Source of the DNA: Pezicula radicicola
Taxonomy: Eukaryota; Ascomycota; Leotiomycetes; Helotiales; Dermateaceae
DNA length: 64,000 nt
Reading direction: 5' to 3'
Assembly (NCBI GenBank): GCA_003008705.1
Contig: PDUO01000021.1
Coordinates: 746,766-810,765, forward strand
This document shows, piece by piece, positions 45,401 through 58,200 of the stretch. The position numbers were made by a program, and so were the translations under genes. Every line of letters starts with the position of its first letter. Positions within the stretch are counted from its first letter, which is position 1. Under the pieces are notes generated by a model. The model saw nothing but the letters and a program-made list of their open reading frames with translations. It did not search any database and had not been told where the DNA came from.

Positions 45401-48400
45401 GGTGGGGGGATGAGAGATGCAGTGAGTGAGTCGTGGTCACCATTGGCATGATAATGATGGCGATACGATGGTGATGGCGATGGCGATGGCAACGCGTTGA
45501 TACATTCAGTCAGTACGTACGAAAAAATACCATCCCCCCCTCCCCCTCCCCCCCCAAAAATGATCAGCACTTATTGGGGCCATTGCTACTACGCTACGCC
45601 ACTGTCAATCGACCTTTGGTGATTTCATCTCACTAGGTACATTAGAGTACCAACTCAGCGGTACCTTTGTACCGTACAGAGAGAGAGGTACACAACAACA
45701 AGCAAAATCGAATACCGAAGAATCCAACAATGATTGAGAAGCATGTACCGAAACTATATATATTTCGATGTACGGAGATGGGAGGAGGCGTCAGTCATAC
45801 TTGACTCAACTATAGCGACTGAACGAGTCAACATCTCACATATCAGCGACAAATCCAAGGGACCCTGCGACCAAAGCTGGCTTGCTTTCTCCGTCGATCC
45901 ACCAAGACTCCCCTCATCTTCATCATCCCTTCACTAGGACACAAGAGCCGAACGTCGCACAACCCAAGACAAACCAAAATCAAAGCTAACCAGCTCACTT
46001 TGCATCAGGAAGCCAGTCAAGTCAGCAGTCACCAGTTATCAGTCATCAGTTATCAGTCAGTCATCAGTCAGTAGTCACATAGCATACCATACATACATAC
46101 GTACTCTGCAGTACGACAACTAAGTATACTTGCCAACGAGACAAAGCTTTGCGCCTCCTCCGCCTCCTCCTCCTCCTCCTCCTCCTCCTTCTTTCTACTG
46201 ACTGTACTCTGCTTATGCCGTACAACGCAACACGATCCCATTTTCCGGATTCCTTGTCATCTTGTTTCCACAGCGGAGCCGAGGCCTTGTGTTGTTCGTC
46301 AGACCGATTACAGCCGGCTTATCACTGTTTTGATTCAAGAGTCAGGACTGGTTGACCCGGGCTGGCGGATTCCAAAGCTTCCACCAAGGTTCCAGTTTTT
46401 GTTTTTTTTTTCGCCCTTTGGCGGGAACTCAATTTGGCGGAGGGGCTGCCCGCGGTCCGTTCATGTCATGGGATGGGATGGGATGGGATGCTGGGTTATA
46501 CTACCGCACTTCTAGTGTCAAAAAGCCTCAAGACCTATCATAGGTCATTATTTTCAACTTTTCACATGCGCGACGGAGGTACTGGATTATTATTATTGAC
46601 TCGCTCTGCCTTCGCGTTCGCGTTGCAGCCTCTAACATTAAAACCACTGCACGGACTAGGCATATCGAAAAAGTCGCATGCCTTTCCCTCCTTTTGCATC
46701 CATTTAATTGTCATCTATCCATTGTCATATAACGTAGCCCAGCACATATACATGATTGACAGCTCGGGAAACACAATGGAAGGGGTGCATGCCGTTGCGG
46801 GGTTATCATTGGAAAGAAGTAACCAACTCGAGTACCTACCGTCTGCTGTTCTATAGTGCAGCATCTACTACTATACCACCCATACAAACCCGTCAATATG
46901 ACATCTCCAACCACTCAGCTATCTACAACACACCACCAAGCCACAAGTTTTCATGTGAACTATGGTATCGGTACCGGAACCATTTTACCGTTTTCCTTCG
47001 AATTCTTTTCTTCCCTTCCCATGGGCCCTGTTCCTACCCTATCATTATCATCCACTCCCCCAAAATCTGATCAGGCATCAGAACTCGCTGGCCACGATTC
47101 ATGCGCACACAAAAAAAAAGATTGCATTCTTGCATTCTTGCTCCTCCTATCATAACCTCTCATGTCACTTACTCAGCGCTCTGCATAATACATACCTAGT
47201 AACTAAGTAAAACAAAGAGAAACAAACAAACCCAAAGATACCTCGGCATCACAATATACATGGACCGTAAGTAACCATCCCACCAGTCGGCGCCAAATCC
47301 TGGAAACAACACCACCCTGACCTTCACAAAAACAGCTATACTACTGTAATTACAGTAACGCTTAAATTCCACGCGGACTCCATGAGTGAATTCAGGATTA
47401 GAAATTACCGCCAGCGGCACAGCACAGCCTCCATACCATAGGATGGAAAGGGTATAAACGCCTTTCGTCCCAAGAGTCTCAACGCCCGCATATCGGTAGC
47501 TCAATCAAGGCATTAACTAATCAACCCGCACCGAAACTGGGCGTTAAGCATCATTGTTTTCGTTGTTTTCGGGGTTCAAAGCGCTCGTTCTGAATGTAGT
47601 GAGCTAATAACTAGCCAGCGCGCGGCTCGTATACGCCCGGATGAATGGTAAAACTATCGGTAACGGTGCTGTACTCGTAACCTGGAAATCATGTTCTCTT
47701 AAAAGCAGCTAGGAAATTAAACTAGTCTAGTCTGCATTCTTATTGCAGTAGTATATGATACTACGTGCTTTCTTTTTATTTTCTTTTAAACAAGTATCTG
47801 CAAATCTGCAAGCGCCTCCGCCACACTTTCTCAATGGGTATCCATAATCCCATCAGGCCAGGAATTTCGAACCCCACAGCATGAGACCAAAAGCCACAAT
47901 TCTATTAGCTCATCTAATTGGATACCGAGACTAAAGAAGCTCCGCTCCACCGCAAGCAAAGGAGCGGCGCGAAGGGAGGGGAAATCACCTGCAAGGCTCT
48001 CTCACCGTCTATCTTATTGTTCCTTCGAGCCGGGCCAGGAAAAGAAGATAAGGAGGACTTGAAACGAAACGAAACAACAAACAATGTTCAGCGGCTACGC
48101 CGATACGTTGCAGACTGCAGTTGGATTCAAAATTGTAGAGTACTGTACCGACGACTTGGTAACTGCTGGTGCTCCACCACGCCGCCCGTCGGCAATAGCT
48201 GGAAACAACAAATCTGCACGAAGAGAGAGTACGAATGAGCGCTAACTAACTCAAATTATTCAATTATGTATTCCTTCCATCTTGCTCCGATGAAGCGAGG
48301 TCAGTACGAGGTAAGTGGGATGCGATGGATACTAAATAATGTCATGCGTCGACCCGTCGGTTCATATCTAGTGGTAAGATTTGATCATGGATGATGCTAT

Positions 48401-51400
48401 TTTGCGCTTTACGCTTTGTTTTGCAGTTCGCTTTTCCTGGAGACACCTACAGTACGGTACAGTACGCAGTAAATAGTATTATTAATACTTGTACATGTTG
48501 CTGCAAGAAGTCGTGGTCGGGCATAGAGAGTAAGTACCTATCGGAAAACTATCCTTTCTACTTAGTATACCGACACCTAAGTATAACCATGGACAAAAAA
48601 ACAGAGATCTGATAAATATCTGCAGCGGAAACCACGTTCCAAAAAACCCATCACAAGTCGCCTCACAAAATCTGATAACTCACTAGCCTCTCTACAAACT
48701 GGTATGGACCCATTCATCTCACACCAACCAAGACTTCCAAAATCTGGAACCCCCCCAAAAAAACTCAATTGCACCAAAAAAGATCTTTATGCATTATTAA
48801 TCAACCGAATCCTTCCCGACGGAAACTCACAACACAATATTCAATTGCACCAAAAAAAAATCTCCCCCCCCCCCCTTCACAAAAGTTTCCCATTCCCCCA
48901 TATCCCATTATGAACCCATGAAAAAGATGAAAGCAAACCAGAAAAAAGGTTGGAAAGATTTTTTTTTTCTTTTTAAAAAAAAAAACATCCCTGCCCACCG
49001 CCTTAACCGCTCCCAAAAATACCCCAGTCAACTCTTTTTTTTTTAATCCCTCCTTCCCGTCTCCGATAGGCCCTGTTCGCCTCTCCATCCAAGGGGGAAG
49101 GGGAAGTGGAATTCGGTGCCGAAAAAAAAAACGATATCCAAGATAACTTTTTAGTGGATCATTTCTTTTTTACTTACTTACTTTCGTACTGTACCGTAAA
49201 ACAAACAAAAAAAAATAAGGCTTTCACCTTTCGGATCTTATCTCTTGTTGGGGAAGTTTCTCCACTACTTCTCTCTATTATTCTTTATTAGTACTATATG
49301 AAAAAGTATGAGGTACCCGTGGCGACCTTTGTTTGGTTCCTAAGCCAAGAAGACCAAAAAAAAGGGGGGGGTCTAGGATGTTTCTCGATGCGAAATAAGG
49401 GGAGAGAGAGGGAAAGAATATCGAAAGATTATTTGCTGTACTGTACGGATAACAAAAGAGGAAAATCGTAAGTAAAGCGAGCTAACTTTTGCTATTGGTT
49501 GGTATTTGGTTCGTTTAACTGAGTCAGGTATATCCTTGCTATCTCCAGTTATCTGACTGAGTACTAGAAGGCCACTACACTAGTTCAATCTGATGAGGAT
49601 GTGGATGGTCTTGGCTTCGTTCCGCTTGGATTGAGGTGGGGTATTGACATGGGTATTCATGGGTATTCATGTTGGATTATGGTACCATACTATTCTGTTT
49701 CTGGTATAATGCCAATCCCGAGTGTTCGGTCGCTGACATGGTGTGGGTTTTGTGATTGTGGATTTACGGAGTATGTGATTGTGTGATTGTGATTGTGGGT
49801 TTTAGGGTGGATTTAAGGTGGATTAGGTCCGGAGGTGGGATCACGGAGGAGGTGGTCGGGTTGGTTTGGGTTGATGTCGGGGATTGTTGAATCTGTTGTG
49901 AAATGATCTTCTTTTGAGATTAGTCTGGCTGTTGTTAAAGATGGTTTTTGGGTTTTGAATTACGATACTCCGTATAGGCTATTTAATTGTTTAGCTGCTG
50001 AGGTGGTTTTAGAGTATCAGTTTGCAGTGGAGGTACTGTTCTGTAGCGAGCGCTTTGACTTTGATAGTTCCCTCCCGTATTCCGTACTCGTAGACACGAT
50101 CTTTGAAATTCTTAGAGGTACGAAGTAGTCTCACCACAACTACGGAGTACGTACATCAATCTCTTAACAAGATCTCTTCACATACTGTATAAAAATACAG
50201 TACAGTACTTTGGGTACCCGCCGTACTGTAATCATGGTATTTTTGGAAACCCAAAATTCAAAGAATGAACTGATACTGCGGGGATAAAACTCAAGAGAAG
50301 AAGGCTACGGAGGTAGGAATTAAGCAATAAAAACCTTCCAGTGGGGCAAAGGAATCAAGCAACCAAGAAACCAAATTTTCGATCATTCTTCCCAAATCTT
50401 GATCGTCGTATCTTTTCATACGATACGGAGAATGCCTAGAGATCGCCCCATACGGAGGTATGTACAACTGCGCAGGTGTTCCAATTCCAAACCAGATACC
50501 GTCCCTCCGTTCCGTTGATATCGTAATGTATCGTACATTTTCTCCACATGTATCGAGATTCAAGAAAGGAGCAAGCGTGATATCCTTTTCTCCTGTTTGA
50601 AGTGTCATGGTCGCTTGTAGGTTGTGAACTTGGAAATGATCACGAGTTCACGACTACCGGTACATTCGGCATCTTCAAAGCCCTACTTTATTGTACTCTA
50701 CTCTGTTAAACTTTCGGTTGAAAGGTTTAAGTTAGGGCCTGCCTTTACCTTTGAGTTCAATCTACTGGTATTCAATGTCGTTGTGTCCCCATGTGCGACT
50801 TTAACAAGGGTTTTCTTTCACTGGTGATACTTGTACCCGGATGTATACTTCCTATGCCCTTCTCCCGCATTGTATCGTTCTGTGGTAAGTCCAAAAATTT
50901 ATATGGATACCGGTACTTGTTTGTAGGTATGGTAATGAATCTCGAGAGATGTGCCGTCTTTATGATGCACAAAAGGTATTTGAGTGTTCTGCGTCTGGTA
51001 TGTGAAGGAGGGGAACGGGAAGGGGAGGTGAGCTGAGTTAGCGATGGGGCGCTGTACAAAACAGTTCTACTTCTCCAGGTCGGATTAGATAACCAATAAT
51101 TAGATCCTATTGTAAAAGCGTTGCCGGCGGCAATTACTCGACTTTCACAAGGTTAGGTAAGGTACAATACGGAAGTACCTAGTTTCGAAGGGTGACAACG
51201 TGGGTGCGGGGTTCTCGATTCTGGGTTCCAGGTTTCGATGTCTAAATCATTGAATGCTATTCCAGTGGTTAGTGCACGGGAGGGAGGGAGTTAGCGGCTA
51301 GGATGCAAACGGTGTTGGACTTTCCGACTTTCGGGTGTTGGACTTTCCAGATTCAAGATACACCTCGTGCCGGCAAACCTGGCTAGAAGTTCCTTTAAAG

Positions 51401-51467
51401 AAAGTCCGACCGACGGCATTGGACTATGTTCTTGGCATACAGAGTTTACGAAGAGGTCAATTTGACA
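42421..51467. other. 9-kb region without a supported gene, rich in simple repeats
   Basis: The part nearest laeA presumably holds its promoter and leader. G-runs on the plus strand (GGCGGAGGGGCGGGGCC near 43335-43351, then GGGGAGGGGGCGG near 43377-43389) could form G-quadruplexes. Simple repeats: CAATAT near 44027-44046, TTTA near 45157-45176, GATGGC near 45470-45492, CAGTTATCAGT-type units at 46031-46075, CTC at 46154-46191, GGGAT at 46470-46490, and long A- and C-runs at 45534-45556 and 48845-49050. GTAC-rich palindromes are frequent. ORFs up to 152 codons are present on both strands, but all overlap others and carry no motif. Confidence 0.5.
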
Positions 51468-52097
51468 ACTCGTACGAAGGATGAATAAACATTAAATTTA
51501 ACGCGGCTTATCACCTAATAATTAACGTTTATTCATCCCTTGTACAAGTATAGAGTTGTAGAACCGTGGCATTGGGATATTGAGTATCGACAGTTACGAT
51601 ACTGTGTTAAACCTTAAAATTTTATGTGCTGTATTTTATATCTGCTTCGGACTCATGAGCTTATTTGCACGACACAGAGTTGGAGAGGATTATTGACTAC
51701 TGTGTTTCTGAAACCATAAAGTTGGATCTTTTATACATCGATAGTCACGTTGTATTATTATTATTAGTTTCAGATCCTTTTGTTCGCTTCGTTTGTGTAA
51801 CTTTTAGGAGAGTTCATAGCATGAGGGTTTAGTTAGTGGAATGTCAACTATGACTGCTGAAACCATGGTTCTGGGACTCCTCTGCTTTACAGCAGTTATC
51901 CCTTGAATCTAGGTCGAGACACGAGGAGACAGAGTTCTCCTGGAATGTTAACGATGCGCCACGAAAACCGATCGAGTTTCTCCTTAAGCACGAGGAATAC
52001 ATTAAGTTTCTGGGAGGATGTGGCCATACTTTGTCATGTGAAGGGATTAGGTGACGAGCCACGTTAAATTTAACGTTTATTCATCCTTAGTACGAGT
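51468..52097. mobile_element. MITE-like element with about 50-bp terminal inverted repeats
   Basis: Left end 51468-51520 (ACTCGTACGAAGGATGAATA ... TTAAATTTAACG ... TCACCTAAT) is the near-perfect reverse complement of the right end 52046-52097. A further inverted fragment (AACGTTTATTCATCCC) lies just inside the left end at 51523-51539. The 630-bp unit has no transposase, fitting a non-autonomous DNA transposon. Target-site duplication is not evident. Confidence 0.6.
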
Positions 52098-53884
52098 ATG
52101 TAGCACGAGGGGGGAAAGGTTGTTGGGAGAATGTGAAGACCTGAAAAGGGGTATTAAGTTAAAATATGACTAGGTCATGAAGTTAATTATGAAGCTTGAT
52201 AACAGGATGTGACGAGAAGGGCGTCGTCCCTCCTGTAACGCCATCACGGTTAGTTACTCACATTCTAAAAACAGTAGTAAAGTTGATGTCCTCACTTCCG
52301 CATCCAGAAGCCTTCAGGAAGTCAATATCAAACGTACCCAGACAGCTGGATTTATTGTTGGTCGCACAGCAGTAGGGTACAAACAGATATATCTACACGC
52401 CTTATTCACTTCACAGAATGAGGCGTTATTTCTGCAACATGTAACGAACACAGAGATCTACAAATCTCGATCTTGTGACAGCACCATCGCGCTTACAAAT
52501 TGGACATGGCACATGAGAATGTCTTAGATTAGTGCATGGTAATACTCGATAATGCTGTGCTTGTGTACCTACCTCCTCTCTCATCCCTTTGCAAGTTTCC
52601 AAAAACCTGGGATCTGGGAATCTGTCAAATATGCCGTATTTCTGTAGTATTACAGAGGCTTGTAACTTGCTATCTGTCAGGTGGAAACATCTCGGGGATT
52701 ACAAAATAGTTGGAAAATATCTTTAGGTGGCTTGATATCGATATGGTATCTTCGCATTTCTGATGCCATAAAGCAGCGAGGTGTTATTCCATCCAGGGGA
52801 TATTGACATGTCTCTCCAGAAGGGCTAGCCTTGCTATGGATAACTCCAAAAAGTGAGGCAACTTTACTTCAAAATACCCTACACGAAACCTCGATCTGTT
52901 TCCTATTCCTCGATACAGGATTCATCATTGTTGCGATCGAGAAGGGAGCATGATGGCGTTGCTGTGCCTCAGCCTCTCGCCCACATTTAGTCATGGGACT
53001 GCCAAAGCATCCAACAACCAACCTTAGCACATTTATATCCCCTGACGCCGATTATTACTTCCCCGGCACCAAGCTTGCTTTACTACCTAGCCAGGCTGGC
53101 TTCCAGCCCTCTAAGGCGTCCGAATCATGTCAAAAAAACGATGTTCCCACCTGCAAGTGCTCCCTGAAGTTCATCACACTCATTAATTCCGTACATGGCA
53201 TTACAGCCATCTTTTGACCCTGCGTGCGGTCACATCCAAGTCTGACACGGCAAAACCTGGGCTGGGGGGGGTTTCTGGTAAACACTAATCCCATCGCGGA
53301 CAAGGATAGGCACATATGCCTGCGCTCCAAGTTGTTTAACTGGTATGGTGTATGTGAATATTGTTTGCTTCGGCCGCTTGACAAATCCCTTTCTTCAAGA
53401 GCTGGATAAAGTAGTGACGCGTGGACGGACGTAAGACTTACTCGTTTTTCGATAAGCTGTGACAGGTAACGGCAGCGGGAGGGCAGACCCGGGGCATGTA
53501 CGCTCGAGCAGAAACTACAAGCCACCAACTGAAGATTAAGTAAAGAATTGTCATCATGAACGGTGGACTGCACACACGTTCATGATGATACATACCTATT
53601 AAGTGCGTAAGCGACCGCTGTATGATATGCCCTACGAGCATACAAACCCATCTACAAGGATGCGGTAAACAGCACTTGAGTTCTTTTCCTTGGGACACTG
53701 CGGATAAGTTTCTGGCAAACTGGGCGGCCTTCCTCTTGGGGCCGCGGCATCATAAGGTGGCGTCTTATTCAATAAGCGACGTGCGCAATACCTACCGGTA
53801 AGATCTGACCATCTGCAAAGTTTCAAGCTTCGCGGTGCGCATGACGGGTCCCAAGAATTGAAATCTAAACGGTATGGATTACTG
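52098..53884. other. intergenic region
   Basis: No gene is supported; the longest ORF (147 codons, minus, 53130-53573) lacks splice, motif or codon support. Confidence 0.45.
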
Positions 53885-53886
53885 TA

Positions 53887-55262
53887 CGGAAGGGGGTGGT
53901 CAGAAATGAGGAGCACCCCCCCTGTAAGGCGGTGAGTAAATTGCCACGCCGCTTCTACTACATTCTCTGACTTTACTTCTACCTCTTCTACAATACTATA
54001 ACACTACAAAGTACAACACTACAACTATGGGAACTAATCGTAAGACTAATCGCAAGGAACACGATACTCCTAAACGCTATAGATTTAAAGGCCTTATTGA
54101 ACAAGGCTATAGCTAATCATATACTACAGAAATAGTAGATATACCTTGATAGACAGCTCGAAAATAGGTACAAAAAACCAACCGGCGTATACACCGAAAA
54201 GGGGCTCCTTGTAGGCTTTCAAATCTATTAATTCAAGAGATTATTGAGTGGTTTATAGGTATATATATAACTTACTTATATTCTATATATACTAGTTTCT
54301 AACTTAGATATAGGCTACTACGAGCGACGTTCCCTCTCCCTCGAAGATATTATATATACCTTTAATATTCAGGCCTCTATATCTATACTTCGAAGAGCCT
54401 TCGAAAGGCATGGTTACTACTATCATCCTCCTGATTACAAGCCTGTTATTTCAGCTATAAATAGGACTAAAAGGTAGCTCTTTTCGTGGGCTAATTGGGA
54501 CCGGCCAAAGGAGTAGTGGCGGAAGGGCTTCTATATAGATGAATCAACTATACAAATAGTAATACTCCGACATCGAAAAGTCCTTTGAAAACGAGGTAAG
54601 AGGTAGAGACTTGATTATATATAATTTACCTTTCGAAGTAGCCGAAAATCAGTCTCTTGTTGGGTAGTAATAGGGTATAACTATAAGAGTAAGCTATACT
54701 TTGTTTCAGAAGGGGAAGGGAGCTTTATATAAAAGAGATATGAGTCTGAAATCCTTCGAGGTCCTCTTACAGAGATCTTTAAGGATAAGAAAGGCTTAGG
54801 TTTCTTCTGTATAGAAGATGGAAGTAGGATTCATGGGTTAAAGGATATAAAAAGGAATCAAGGCTTTTGTAATAGGGTAAGAGTTGAGTACTCTATTACA
54901 ACTATACAAGATTGGCCTCCTTGTTCCTATGATCTTAATCCTATTGAAAATGTATAGAGGGTTATAAAATAGCTATTACGAAATAGGAGGCCATAAGGGG
55001 GATAGAGTATAGAGTAGCTCAAGGAGGCTCTAATTGATGTATAGGATAATGAAGTCTCTATTGATTATATTAATAGGCTTATAGATTCGATTCCTGAACG
55101 TCTTGAAAGAGTAAGACTAAGGAAGGGAGGGCCTACCCCATATTGAAGATATACTTTAAAATCAAAGCAGTGTTGATTCTTTCCCTTACTAAGTATAGTC
55201 TAAGTGGTAGAATAGTCTTGGCTTACTAGGGGGTGCTCCTCATTTCTGACCACCCCCTTCCG
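53887..55262 (+). mobile_element. Tc1/mariner-type DNA transposon, full length but inactive
   Basis: Perfect terminal inverted repeats of 34 bp (outer end CGGAAGGGGGTGGTCAGAAA, inner end GAGGAGCACCCCC) at 53887-53920 and 55229-55262 are flanked by TA dinucleotides at 53885-53886 and 55263-55264, the target duplication of the Tc1/mariner superfamily. The 1,376-bp length suits the group. The terminal repeats are intact while the transposase is broken, so the ends could still be mobilised in trans. Confidence 0.92.
54027..55146 (+). pseudogene. Tc1/mariner transposase remnant (DDE superfamily)
   Basis: From ATG 54027 the frame starts MGTNRKTNRKEHDTPKRYRF and soon meets stops. The C-terminal catalytic part is recognisable: IEDGSRIHG, then IQDWPPCSYDLNPIENV followed by a stop exactly where family members have Trp (TGG to TAG), RVIK with another stop, and RLIDSIPERLERVR near the end. 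Repeated Trp-to-stop changes are the hallmark of RIP-type C-to-T mutation on the opposite strand. No intact transposase can be made from this copy as it stands. Confidence 0.85.
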
Positions 55263-55264
55263 TA

Positions 55265-58200
55265 CTTTCGGACGTCGTATCGTATCGTTCACAAATCATA
55301 GCCAAGACAGGCTTGTCATGTCTCCATTCAGAAAGAAAAGATGGGAAAGCGAATCTAGACTCGCTGCACTCGCTGAGCGTGACCTTCCTACCCCACCCAT
55401 CGTATATCGATAAGTACATACAGTGCACTGACCCCCTATGGGACCCTTTTTCTCGCCAAAAGAGCTACTGTACCCCTCTCGCCCATCAACCTTGAGAATC
55501 ATCGCCGAACCCTGATTCCCTGATTACTCTCCATATCTTACACATAGCCAGACAATCCTAGTGGACGGCTTACCCACCCGGAAACCTCCTTCGCCCGCCT
55601 TAGTTACCTGCATTGAGGTTCGTGCTACCCAAGTTGTTGGCCAAGCCATCACTTACGCACAGGCTTCAGGGTCTGGGAGACGACGTGACCATGGGTATAT
55701 TTAGTGGTTAGCCGCGATCACCGTAAGCTTTTGCTACATTCAGGCTGCGTTCCGAGAGCATGGCATTGGCTTTGCATGGGAGGGAGCCGGAGAGAGCAGA
55801 AAACGTGGTGAGCTTACTCGAGACAGGTGGTTTTGAGCGAACTGCTCAATTACGGGGAAGGCTGGAACTGCACCCCGTACAGCCGATGCTTGTAGCAGGA
55901 GCAGAGGCTCTTTTGAGGGAGATCCTGAGCGGTGACGAGGCGATGAGTTTACAGGGAAGCAAAAGTGCTACTTACCGGCTCTTGAGGGTTCTGGAACCCA
56001 CTGTCCGGGAGTTCTCAAGACCTGTTACTTACTATACAGGATGTTTGCGACCGTGGTATTTCCAAAGGAAATTAAGCATCTCTTTCTTCCTCTGCGGAAT
56101 TTGTGCATCTCAAACTGCCGTATCTCCACATGGAATGCAACGTTATCCTCTCAGTGGGAAACAGTTGTGAAGTGGAGGCTATTCGGCGTGGGGTCCACAA
56201 TCGTCATAAATCACCACTAATAATACAGGAACGAATATACCTGCTTCGGAAGGATGAAATCTATCTTCTAGACCCCAATTCCTAGCCCAACATTCTCAAC
56301 GGGTCTCAGGGTCTCAGGGTTTCTCTCCCTGTCACAAAATGGATCTCGGGTAATATATTCAATGTCCTGATAAGCTGACAATACCAAAGGAGAAAGATAT
56401 GGCCTTTAGTATCGACCAGCAGCTTTCCAGATCCGAGTCTAATATGGATTCTGGAACATGTGATATGACCGTTTGCCCAGAGAGAGACCAGAATTCGACT
56501 TCCCCTAGACCTTACAGACCAGGAAATTACAACATATCAGTCCTCATATTCATGCAGTCTCTAATCGTCACACTGTCTCGAAAAGTTCCAGTATCATGAC
56601 TAGTGTCACTCTCTATCTCATCCAATATCAAATCAATGCACGGCGATGGGGAAGACTGATAACGATTTCGTCACCTAGGTAGTACAGTAGTATGCAATAT
56701 ACAGATTACGGAGGCAAAGACTGATACGTTGTGGTAAAGTTTGCGAACCAGTCATGAAGGCACGATTCATGATTTGGTTATTCCCCCCAAGACAAATTTC
56801 ATGCTTGATAGTCGCAAGCGAAAGGTTCCGGAACCACGGTTCAAGGGGTCGTGGTCCAGGTGTTGATTTTCATGTGATCTCTGTTCAATAGGAGAAGCAA
56901 AGACGGAGGCACTCCTTCCTTGAACCACCATTCGGGATGTTCCCTCTATTGTATCTCCTACCAGGTCCTGCGTTGTGTTAGTGTGATCATATTCAATAAT
57001 CTATCGTATGTTACGTTCCGAGCAATGCGAACCAGTGTTCATACAAGCAATGCGATCAACGTGTAGAGTTGTGTCGGGGAATATCCTTCGATGTTGGATC
57101 CGGTAGTGTCACCACCCCACAGCCTCATCTAGAAGGAGAAGGAGCATACATGGAAGTAGTAAATCAAGCGGGGTATCCATTGTACTTTAAAGAATCGATG
57201 CAGTTATACGTTTTTATCCAGTCATCTTCCTTCAAGACCGCATGTTAGACTAGGTTGCCTCGTGTTGAGCAGGCAAGTTGTACTTCTTGTTACAGTACTT
57301 TGAGCCTCTGACTCTCTAGGTGCAGATCAGATGGCAGGCGCGAATGCAACCTCAAAGTCAATGATGACTAGCGAATGGTGTCATGGCATAGCACAAGTCT
57401 TTGTGATCAAAGCACCTTTTCGCAAGGATAGATTTGATTTGTTCAGACGATTAAGACCTATCAAACCCGTCAAATAACTATTTCGCATCGTGTATTACCA
57501 AGGACAATAGGTTGTTCTTACGTTTCTCGCATGGAAACCCTTAGCGATAGAGTCTTGGAGACAATCAAAAACATTACGAACTCTAGGTTCCCTCGTCTAT
57601 ATTACGACGGTTAACTTCAGCCCTGACTCTCTGACTGAAAACCCCAAAGTCTATCTATTGATTCATCCGCCGTTTACAAGGACAAGCAAGTTCTCGAGAT
57701 GCAGTAGTGCTTAAAGTCTCTCCGATATCCGGGCCCCCCTTGTGTTAAGCACGACAACTCCCGGTATTTTGAGGGTTTAAGCTCTTGACGATCGGATGGC
57801 ACGGATGCAACCCCAAAGTCAATTGGGGAGGGAGCGGATGGCCGATGTGTCAAAGGCGTCATTTTGATGCGATGTTACTGTTCAGTTGCAACAACACGAA
57901 CTCCCTTCTACTCAATCACCAGCATTATCCCTCCCACAACGACTCTCTACAGTTCAGGCAGTTCAGGTGCCAAGTCTTCAACTGAACATCAATCGTTCAG
58001 CATCGTACGATGCACAGTCGCATTGACTCAGGGATGACAAATTCACCGTCTGCCTTCAATCCTGGCATTTTCCGCCTCCGTCTCCATTGCGTTATTTCCG
58101 TTATCATCAATCAATCAATAATGTCCCAAAGCTCACCTCCGTTCCCCCAATTCCAGGAAATTCGGTACCTGCACCTGACGGACAATCCCCAATATTCAAC

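Noticed and set aside
46434..46856. 140-codon plus-strand ORF
   Set aside because: It starts in a GGGAT microsatellite and overlaps other ORFs; no coding signature.
47500..47560. 5S rRNA-like sequence (GGGCGTTAAGCATC)
   Set aside because: Only a short resemblance to one conserved 5S segment; the flanking stems are absent.
50291..50608. 105-codon minus-strand ORF
   Set aside because: Contains repeated TACGGAG-type DNA motifs and no recognisable domain; likely chance.
53130..53573. 147-codon minus-strand ORF
   Set aside because: No motif, no homologous pattern and no plausible splice signals nearby.
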